12,094 bases of DNA, taken from an uncultured Verrucomicrobiota bacterium (GTDB taxonomy: Bacteria; Verrucomicrobiota; Verrucomicrobiae; Opitutales; Opitutaceae). Positions 1 to 7,000 of the stretch are shown here, one piece after another. The translations under genes and the position numbers were made by a program. The stretch spans positions 1 through 12,094 of the forward strand of contig CAMLNJ010000035.1 of assembly GCA_946481225.1 (NCBI GenBank), given 5' to 3'. Position 1 is the stretch's first letter. Every line of letters starts with the position of its first letter. The notes beneath the pieces were generated by a model. The model had not been told where the DNA came from, ran no database searches, and worked only from the letters and a program-made list of their open reading frames with translations.

Positions 1-899
1 AAGTAACCGAGGCCGTAGGTCTGATGGTAGCCCCAGAGATTCCAGTTGGGATCGCGCTCGGCGACGTCGCCGACGGTATCCTTCCACGAAGAGGCGTTGG
101 CCAGCCCGCGGCCGTGCGCGATGCAGCCGCCGGGGAAGCGGAGGAACTTGGGATGCAGGTCGCGCAGGGCCTCGACGAGGTCGCGGCGCAGGCCGCCCTT
201 GCGGCCGAGCCAGGTGTTGTGCGGGAAGAGCGACACCATATCGAGGGCGAGCGTGCCGCGACCGGCGACGGTCACGACAAGACGTCCTTGATCGGTGGCG
301 TGGGCGGACTCGATCACGGCCTCGAATTTTTTCCATTCTCGCCCGAGGCCGCGGAGCGTGGTCGCGCCGCAACGGGTGCCGTCCGGCAATTCAAGGGCGA
401 CGGTGATCGTCTCGTCGCCGCTCCACTCGACGGCGCGGGCGTGGAAGGAGAGGTCGTAACGGTCGCCGGCGTCGAGCCGGATGCCGTCGAAGCCGGAATT
501 CGAGGCGCCGAAGCCCTGTCCGGGGTCGTCGACCCGGAGCAGGAGATAGTTGCGGTTTTTCGCGTTGAGCGAAAGGGCGTTGGCGACGGAGATGTCGCCT
601 CGCGCTCCACCGCGCTCGATCTTCTGCCAAGCGAAGAGGGGATGGTAATCGCGCCCGCGCTGGTCGTTGCCATTGACGGAGTAGTATTCGAAGGAGCGGT
701 TCTGAACGAGCTCCGCGTAGAGACCTCCGTCCGCGGCGAAATTGATGTCCTCGAAGAAAAGGCCGTAGAGGTGCGGGCTAAGCGGAACGCCTTGCTTGGT
801 GCAATCGACGCGGACATCGACGGCGGCGCCAGACAGGGAAAACGGGAGCACGGCCAACAAGGTCAGTGCGGCGGCGAGGGGACGGGCAGGTGACTTCAT
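1..899 (-). CDS. GH51 alpha-L-arabinofuranosidase, exported; 3' end beyond window
   Basis: The first 299 residues of a protein are encoded; the frame is still open at the left edge. GH51 enzymes release alpha-L-arabinofuranosyl side chains from arabinoxylan or arabinan with retention of configuration. Seen in the translation: a signal peptide (about residues 1-25, hydrophobic ALTLLAVLPFSL, then SGAA); the family N-terminal block SPHLYGLFFEDINFAADGG (41-59) followed by LYAELVQNRSFEY (60-72); a carbohydrate-binding-like beta-sandwich insert (about 105-222); and the entry to the catalytic barrel, FLRFPGGCIAHG (252-263) and WNLWGYHQTYGLGY (286-299). The usual family form of the fifth block reads FPGGC..EG; here it is AHG. 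The catalytic glutamates lie in the missing part (typical family length is roughly 500-650 residues). ATG at 899 is chosen because the signal peptide begins there; no Shine-Dalgarno is visible (upstream CGTTTTCCCC). It follows the GH31 gene by 242 bp with a terminator between, so it is probably transcribed separately. Substrate specificity is inferred. Confidence 0.9.
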   Translation of the reverse strand, partial: MKSPARPLAAALTLLAVLPFSLSGAAVDVRVDCTKQGVPLSPHLYGLFFEDINFAADGGLYAELVQNRSFEYYSVNGNDQRGRDYHPLFAWQKIERGGARGDISVANALSLNAKNRNYLLLRVDDPGQGFGASNSGFDGIRLDAGDRYDLSFHARAVEWSGDETITVALELPDGTRCGATTLRGLGREWKKFEAVIESAHATDQGRLVVTVAGRGTLALDMVSLFPHNTWLGRKGGLRRDLVEALRDLHPKFLRFPGGCIAHGRGLANASSWKDTVGDVAERDPNWNLWGYHQTYGLGY

Positions 900-935
900 G
901 GGGAAAACGAAGCGTGAAGGGTAAGGGCGCAAGCC

Positions 936-961
936 GGCGCTGTTCGGACACAAACAGCGCC
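936..961 (-). promoter_or_regulatory. Perfect 9-bp inverted repeat in the GH51 leader
   Basis: GGCGCTGTT (936-944) and AACAGCGCC (953-961) are exact reverse complements around an 8-base loop. The repeat sits 37 bases upstream of the GH51 start codon. On the minus strand it is not followed by a T tract, so it is unlikely to be an intrinsic terminator for the GH31 transcript. It could be a dimeric repressor/activator operator or an RNA hairpin in the GH51 5' leader. The symmetry is seen; the function is inferred. Confidence 0.45.
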
Positions 962-975
962 TTTCTCGTGAAAGG
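960..975 (-). promoter_or_regulatory. Perfect 6-bp hairpin adjoining the 936-961 repeat
   Basis: CCTTTC (960-965) and GAAAGG (970-975) are exact reverse complements around a 4-base loop (TCGT on plus, ACGA on minus). Bases 960-961 are shared with the neighbouring 9-bp repeat. The two helices therefore either compete for these bases or nearly stack. Both lie in the stretch that would be the 5' leader or promoter of the GH51 gene. Confidence 0.35.
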
Positions 976-990
976 ACCGACAGGGCATGG

Positions 991-1025
991 GAAGAAAACT
1001 ATCCGGTTCGGGCTGAGCGAACCGG
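991..1025 (-). terminator. Intrinsic terminator after the GH31 gene
   Basis: CCGGTTCG (1003-1010) and CGAACCGG (1018-1025) form a perfect 8-bp stem with a 7-base loop. Read on the minus strand, the stem is followed directly by ATAGTTTTCTTC (1002 down to 991), a T-rich tail. This is the classic layout of a Rho-independent terminator, about 115 bases past the GH31 stop codon. It argues that the GH31 transcript ends here and that the GH51 gene has its own promoter, or receives only read-through. Confidence 0.7.
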
Positions 1026-1141
1026 CGGGTTGGGCAACACTCGGCGACAAAAGCCAAGACGTCGAGCGTCAGCAAAGCCGCCCTCGACGCCAAGCCGACC
1101 CAACGAAGGACGCCAGGCCGGCGAAGACCGATTCAGACAGC

Positions 1142-3511
1142 CTACGATTTGTCCGGCGCCGCGACGGCTTTGGTTTCGTCCGGGGTGAAATCCACGGTCA
1201 ACGACTCCCCTCGAAGCTCGACCTTCCGCGTCCAGCTCTCCGGGTGAACCTCGACGCGGAACGACCGCGTGCCCGGCCAGGAGGCGGCGGCCGCCGGGGT
1301 TTCTCGCCGGATCTTCAGCGTCGCGCGGGCGTCGTCCCACTGGAACCGGGTCACGGCGGCGTCGCCCCGCAGATAGGCGAGGCTCTCGCCGTCGTCTTCA
1401 TAGAGTGAATACGCGCCGTCGGCGCCACGATAGACGCGCAGCGTCAAGGGGGCGTCGACCTTTTCCCCGGTGTATTGCCGCGCCGGATCGATCGGAAGGA
1501 TCGCTCCCGCGCGGACGTAGATCGGCATCGTGGCAAGATTCACCGAACGCGAGACCATCGCGCCGCCGGCGATCTTCCGTCCGGTCCAGAAGTCGTGCCA
1601 CGAACCCTCCGGGAGATAGAGTTCCCGCCGGCTCGCGCCCCGCTCGAAGACCGGCGCGACGAGGAGATCGCGGCCCCACAGGTATTCGCTTCCGATCCCG
1701 CGCGCCTTCTCGTCGTTCGGATAATGAAGCCAGAGCGCGCGCATGAAAGGCAGGCCCGTATCGCGCGCCTCCCAGGCGAGGGTGTAGTTGTAGGACAGAA
1801 GCCGATAGCGCAGCTCCGCGTAGCGGCGGGCGATGGGCTCGATCACCGGGTTGTTCAACTCCTCCGGCGCCGGCGGCGCCTGGTCCTCGAGCGGCCCCGT
1901 CTCGTCCCCGCCCCAAGCCCAGGGCAGGCGCATCCGCCACGTTTTCCCGTGGGCGCGAAACGACGGGCAAAACGCGGCGAACTGAAACCACCGGACATAG
2001 AGCTCGCCGGTCAGCTCGGGGTTCGGAAAAAAGCCGCCCAAGTCCGTGCCCCAGTAGGGACCGACGCTGAGCGAGTGGTTGAGGCCGACGGCGATCTGGG
2101 CCTCGAGCGTTTTCCAGGAGGAATCGGTGTCGCCCGACCAGATCCAGCCGCCGTAACGGGCGACGCCGAGGTGGCCGTTGCGATGCAAGCTCCAGGGCCG
2201 GAGATCGGGCCGCGTGGAAATCGGCCCCTCGTGGTAAAGCTGGTGGCGCTTCATCCGCTCGAAGAGGTCGAACCAGTCGCCCTCGTCCGGCCACCACGCG
2301 TCGACGCCCTGCTTCATCAAGGGAACATGCTGCGACCAATAATCGGCGATGTGCGACGCGTCCAAAGTTTCGCCGGCCCGCGGCGGGATCGAGCCCTGCA
2401 AGCCCGGAAGCCGGTCGCGGTCCCAGGGCACCATGTGCAGGACCACCTTCACGTTTCTCGCGTGCAGATCGGCGAAGACCGCGGCCGGATCGCGCTTGAA
2501 AACCTCGGGGTTGAATTCGAACGAGGGCTGGGGCTTGTTCCAGCCGCGCGGCGTGAAGCCGGTGCCGAGGTAGACCACGGAATCGATCGGAAAACGCTTT
2601 TCGCGAAACGTGTCCACCTCGCGGACCATGGCCGCGTCGTCCTCCAGCGTGCGATGGGACTGCATGTAGCCGAGCGCCCATTTCGGCGGCATCGCCGCGG
2701 CGCCGGCGACGAGCGAGACATCCTTGAAAAACCTGGCCGGATCTCGCGCGTCGAAAACGAACAGGTCGATGAGACCGGGCACATGGGACTCCATCGGCGG
2801 GAGCCCCTTGCCCAACTGGAGGCGCTGGTTTTTGAAGTTCTGCCGCATCTTCGCCGGATCCGCCGGCGGGATCGGAATGAAGCGACCCGCATCCGCCTTG
2901 CTCAGGTCGATCCGGCCCCACGGAACGTGAAAAAAGAGGCCCCATCCTTTGGTGCCGATCATCAGGGCGACCGGATTCCGCGAGCCATAGATCCCGCGGT
3001 CCCAACGCGGCTGCATCGTATCCAGCACGCCGCGACGATCGAACTGCACGGGCGCTTTTCGCCAATCCACGCCCTTGGGCGTCGCGGGGCCGCCCTCCCC
3101 CAGCCCCAGCACGGGCTGGTCGTCGAGCGCGAAACCCACGGTCCCGTCCTCTTGGAAAACGAGCGACTGGACCACTCCGCCGTCTTTTCCGCGGACCACG
3201 ACGCCCAGCGGCTCGGGCGAGACCTCGACGCGCAGCTCGCCGAACTCCGCGGTCACAGGGGCCTCGATTTCGCGCAGGCTCAGGACCGGGCGGGGATACT
3301 CGCGATCGGGCAAGACCGGCGTCCGGGGAAAATCGCCGACGAAGCTCGCCGGTTTGAGCGTGATGCGCACGGCGCCCGCCCCCGCGACCCGGATATCGAG
3401 CACGCCCGGTCCGCCGGCGGCGGTGATCGGGCGGCCGACGAGCGGCCCCGCCCCGATCAGGAACAAGGAGAACGCGAGGACAGGCGAAGCGGGCGGGAGG
3501 CTACGACGCAT
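1142..3511 (-). CDS. GH31 family alpha-glycosidase (alpha-xylosidase/alpha-glucosidase type), exported
   Basis: A complete 789-residue GH31 retaining glycosidase, acting on terminal alpha-linked glucose or xylose residues of oligosaccharides. A signal peptide is likely (about 1-32, hydrophobic VLAFSLFLIGAGPLVG), so it should work in the periplasm or outside the cell. In order: N-terminal beta-sandwich (about 36-260, including GLGEGG at 136-141); catalytic (beta/alpha)8 barrel from about 275 (PPKWALGYMQSH, 275-286); predicted nucleophile D409 in GVDAWWPDEGDWFD (402-415); predicted acid/base D461 in WSGDTDSSWKTL (458-469); FCPSFRAHG (514-522); LPFMRALWLHYP (587-598); proximal sandwich with YLPEGSWHDFWTGRK (632-646) and MPIYVRAGAILPID (662-675); distal sandwich with SLYEDDGES (702-710). 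Length is normal for the family. The nucleophile segment departs from the common WxDMNE form. The ATG at 3511 is the only Met before the signal peptide; no Shine-Dalgarno is visible (upstream CCCATATCTTTAA). The stop is TAG. Fold assignment is firm; alpha-xylosidase versus alpha-glucosidase cannot be decided here, although GH51 next door suggests hemicellulose. Confidence 0.93.
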   Translation of the reverse strand: MRRSLPPASPVLAFSLFLIGAGPLVGRPITAAGGPGVLDIRVAGAGAVRITLKPASFVGDFPRTPVLPDREYPRPVLSLREIEAPVTAEFGELRVEVSPEPLGVVVRGKDGGVVQSLVFQEDGTVGFALDDQPVLGLGEGGPATPKGVDWRKAPVQFDRRGVLDTMQPRWDRGIYGSRNPVALMIGTKGWGLFFHVPWGRIDLSKADAGRFIPIPPADPAKMRQNFKNQRLQLGKGLPPMESHVPGLIDLFVFDARDPARFFKDVSLVAGAAAMPPKWALGYMQSHRTLEDDAAMVREVDTFREKRFPIDSVVYLGTGFTPRGWNKPQPSFEFNPEVFKRDPAAVFADLHARNVKVVLHMVPWDRDRLPGLQGSIPPRAGETLDASHIADYWSQHVPLMKQGVDAWWPDEGDWFDLFERMKRHQLYHEGPISTRPDLRPWSLHRNGHLGVARYGGWIWSGDTDSSWKTLEAQIAVGLNHSLSVGPYWGTDLGGFFPNPELTGELYVRWFQFAAFCPSFRAHGKTWRMRLPWAWGGDETGPLEDQAPPAPEELNNPVIEPIARRYAELRYRLLSYNYTLAWEARDTGLPFMRALWLHYPNDEKARGIGSEYLWGRDLLVAPVFERGASRRELYLPEGSWHDFWTGRKIAGGAMVSRSVNLATMPIYVRAGAILPIDPARQYTGEKVDAPLTLRVYRGADGAYSLYEDDGESLAYLRGDAAVTRFQWDDARATLKIRRETPAAAASWPGTRSFRVEVHPESWTRKVELRGESLTVDFTPDETKAVAAPDKS

Positions 3512-3709
3512 TTAAAGATATGGGATGCCTGGATCGGTGATCTGAAAAGCCCGCAGATTCACCGTGTCGGAATCGGGCAAGACGGCGCCCGGTCCCTGTC
3601 GGCGGCTCCGATTGGCCACGCCTTGATCGGCTCAAATAGGCTGTAGCCACGGCCGTGTCGACCGTGCCACCCATGTCGAGGAATGTGTCGTTGTCATTGA
3701 TGCCCTATA
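3512..3709. other. Intergenic stretch upstream of GH31
   Basis: These 198 bases lie between the stop of the multidomain protein gene and the GH31 start. I see no RNA gene, no small coding frame worth calling and no convincing -35/-10 pair. It contains the 10-bp palindrome at 3648-3657 and the hairpin at 3702-3716. No T-tailed hairpin is seen, so co-transcription of GH31 with the upstream gene cannot be excluded. Confidence 0.6.
3648..3657. promoter_or_regulatory. 10-bp perfect palindrome upstream of GH31, possible operator
   Basis: CACGGCCGTG is a perfect palindrome about 137 bases upstream of the GH31 start codon. The position would suit a regulator binding site. Short GC-rich palindromes are common by chance in DNA of this composition, so this is only a candidate. 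Confidence 0.2.
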
Positions 3710-3716
3710 CTAGGGC
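3702..3716. other. Short hairpin over the stop codon of the multidomain gene
   Basis: GCCCTA (3702-3707) and TAGGGC (3711-3716) pair perfectly around the 3-base loop TAC, and the TAG stop codon (3712-3710) sits at the loop/stem junction. There is no T tract after it on the minus strand, so it is at best a weak terminator or an mRNA 3'-end structure. Confidence 0.3.
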
Positions 3717-4090
3717 GTGACGCGCACATGGAGGAAGAGGCGGGCATCCGCGCCCATGGTCCGGGTATGGCGGATGAGTTGGTGTGTCGGCTGATCCTCC
3801 AACACCACGGAGTCGCCGCCGGCCGGGGCCCACGGACCGGCGAGGTCGGTGCTTTCCTCGACCACGATGACGAGATCGGTGGCGGCCTTCGACCGGCGAT
3901 AGACGAGGGCCAGCGGCGCGACGGACCCGTCGGCAGAGGGAAGGACGTTCGACGCGGCGACGTTCGGGTCGCCGTCGAAGGCGCGCTCGAGCAAGTTAAC
4001 CACTCCGTCCCCGTCGGGGTCGGCCGCGTCGGCGGCGTCGCCTGAATCGGCCGTGGTGCCGAAGTTCGCCTGGCGCCAGGTCTGAGCCGG
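3710..4090 (-). other. C-terminal DPDGDG module of the multidomain protein
   Basis: Residues 1389-1514. The pattern is a short W-x-x-x-x-F helix-like lead (TWRQANFG), an Ala/Asp-rich stretch, DPDGDGVVNLLERAFDGDP, then about 80 beta-rich residues with EESTDLAGPWAP and a terminal ARLFLHVRVTP. The 8797-12094 protein ends in the same plan. Modules like this recur at the C-termini of large exported Verrucomicrobiota proteins; a sorting or attachment role is inferred only. Confidence 0.6.
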
Positions 4091-7000
4091 CGTGAGCGGC
4101 GCGGTGGGCGTGGCGGTGGCTTGGAGGGACTTCGCGCTCTCGGCGACGGTCTTCTGCGCGGTCACGACGTAGTGGTAGGCGATCCCGGAGGAGACGGCGC
4201 CGTCGGTGTGGCTCGTGGTCGCGAGGTCGGAGGCGATGGCGACATAGGGACCGCCGCTGACGGTGGCGCGTTTCACGGTGTAGCCGGTGGCGCCGGCGAC
4301 GGCGTTCCATGAGAGGGAGACCTGCGCGACGCCGGAGGTGGCGACGAGGCCGGAAGGCGCGGAAGGCGGCGTGGCGAGCGCGGCGACCTCGGTGGCGGTG
4401 AGCGCGCGGCCGATGATCCGGAATTCGTCGAGCTGGCCGTTGAAATACGGGTCGGGCCACTGCGAACGGCCAAGCCAGTTGTTGGTCGTGTTGCCGAGAC
4501 TCGCGGGCGTCAGCGTCATCGCGCCGTTCGCGCCGGCGACGACGCCGTTCACGTAGAGCGTGCCGACGTTGCCGGAGAAGGTCACCGCAAGGTGCGTCCA
4601 GGTGTTGGCCGTGAGAGCGACCGAGCTGTAGATGTCCTGCGGCGCGACGCCGGGCGTGCGGATGGAGAAGGACGGGCGGCCGTTCGCCCCTTGAGCGGCG
4701 AGGAACAGGTAGTTGTCCGTGCCGGTGCCGAAATCGAACACGCGCGCCCAGGTGCTCAAGACGCTCGGTCGGACCCAGGCGGAGAACGTGCAATCGCCCA
4801 GCGAGCTCACGACGCCGGCGGGCAGGGCGAGGTGATCGTCGGCGCCGTCGAGCGCGATGGCGCGGTCGAGGCGGCCGGTGACGCGGGTCGGGCCGTTGAC
4901 GAGGGCGCCGGTCCAAGCGTTGCCGGACTCGTCGGCGGTCGTGGCGCCGGAGGCCTCGTCCATTTTCAGCCAGGCGGTGGACGTGGCGGACGCGGGCAAG
5001 GCGACGGCTTGCGGAGAGTTCGCGCTTTCGCCGGAGGAGCCGACGGCGGAGACGACGTAGTAATACGTGACGCCCGGCGTGGCGGAAGCGTCGGTGTAGG
5101 TGGTCGTCGCGCCGAGCGTGGCGAGAGTCATGTAGGGACCGCCGCTGGTGGTGGACCGCTTCACATTGTAGCCGGTGGCGGACACGGAGGCGGACCACAG
5201 GAGCTTCACCTGGCCGCCGACCTCGGAGGGAACGAGAACCGAAGGTGGCGCGGGGGGAAGCGGCGTCGGCGTGGCGGAGACCTCGGCGGAGGAGGCGCTT
5301 TCACCGGCGGCGTTGAGGGCGGAGACGACGTAGTAGTAGGTGGCGCCGTTGGCGAGGCCGACGTCGACATGGCCTGCGGAGGAGACGGTGGCGATGGTCG
5401 TGTAAGGCCCGCCGGATACGGTCGAGCGCTGCACCTTGTAGCTCGTGGCGCCGAGCGCGGCCGACCAGCCCAGGGCGATCCGGCCGTCGCCGGCCTGGGC
5501 GGCGAGCGCGGGCGCGGCGGCGGACGCGGTGAGGCCGCGCAGGCGGTTCAACTCGGCGGCGCTGAGCGCGCGGTTGTAGATGCGGAAGTCGTCGATCTTG
5601 CCGTTGAAGTAGGGATCGGGGAACTGGGCGCGGCCGATCCAGTTATTGGTCGTGTTACCGAGGCTGGAGGGCCGGAGCGTCATCGCGGTGTTGGTCGCTA
5701 CGGAGACGCCGTTGACGTAGAGGGTGGCGGTGTTGCCGGAGAGCGTGACCGCGACGTGCGACCAGGCGCCGGTCGGGAGGGGCGTGGCGCTGAGCTGCTG
5801 TTCGCCGACCGAGGGGGTGCGAATGGCGAAGCGGAGGACGGAGCCGTTGGTCGGCGCGAGGAACATGTAGTTGTCGGTGCCGGTGCCGAAGTCGAAGAGG
5901 CGGGCCCAGTTGCCGTGAACCTCGGGGTTTACCCACGCGGCGATGGTGAAGTCGTTCAGGGCGGAGACGACGCCTGCGGGCAGGGCGACGTAATCGTCGG
6001 CGCCGTCGAGATCGACGGCGTTGGCGAAATTGCCGGCCGCCCAAACGGGGCCGTTGACGAGAGTGCCGGCGCGGCCGAGGCCGCTGGCGTCGCCGGCGGT
6101 CGCGCCGCCCGTTTCATCAAAAGGCAGCCAGGCGCGAAGCTCGGCGTTCGCGGCCGCGATCACCGGGGCGGAGTCGGCGCCGGAGCCGGAGGGGCCGGTC
6201 GCGGAGACGACATAATGGTAAGGCACGCCGGCCTGCACGGTCGTGTCCGCGTAGGCGGCCGCGGAGGGCGTGGCTATCGTGGTGTAAGGGCCGCCGGCGG
6301 CGAGGGAGCGTTTCACCTGGTAGCCGGTCGCGCCGACGACGGAGCGCCAGGAGAGGTTGATTTGCGCGGAGCTCGTGGTGGCGGCGAGCCCGGTCGGAGC
6401 GGACGTGGGCTGCGGGCCGACGGCGCCGTAGATCTGCGCGTCGTAGAGACTGGGGTAGTCGGAGGAGCCGCCGGTGACGTAGACGCGGACGTAGCGGGCT
6501 ACGCCGGAGAAGGTGTCGGTGGTGACGGAGGGCGTGGTGTTGTCCGTGCGGTCCAGCAACGTGGTGTAGCTGACGCCGTCGGTGCTGCCTTCGATGCGGT
6601 ATTTGTAGGAGCGGCCCTCGTCGTCCATCCACTGAATCACGGCCTTGTTGACCTGCCGGGCCGAGCCGAGGTCGACCTGCCACCAGGCGGGGTAGCCGGG
6701 GGCGTCGGCGCACCAGCGGGTGAAGATCGGATCCACGTCGTTGGCGTTCACCGCCAGGTTGCCCGACTGTTCGCTGCTGGCGGTGACGGGGCGGAAGAGG
6801 GAGAGCAGCTGCATAGGCTGCACTTCGTTAAAGACGCGGCACTCGTAGAAGGCGGCCCAGTAACCGCCGCCGACGACGCCCGTGACGACGACGCGCACGT
6901 AGCGGCCCGATGCGAGAAACCGGTCGACGGTGGTGCCGGTGACGGTGTTGCCGGTGCGGTCGGCGGCGACGGTGAAGTTCGCGCCGTCGTCGCTGACCTC

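Noticed and set aside
24..893. A plus-strand open frame of 289 codons at the left edge
   Set aside because: It lies opposite the GH51 gene, whose family motifs are unmistakable. The plus translation is low-complexity and matches nothing.
1475..3646. A plus-strand open frame of about 720 codons opposite GH31
   Set aside because: The opposite strand encodes a full GH31 enzyme with all motifs in order. The plus frame has no domain and reads as compositional shadow.
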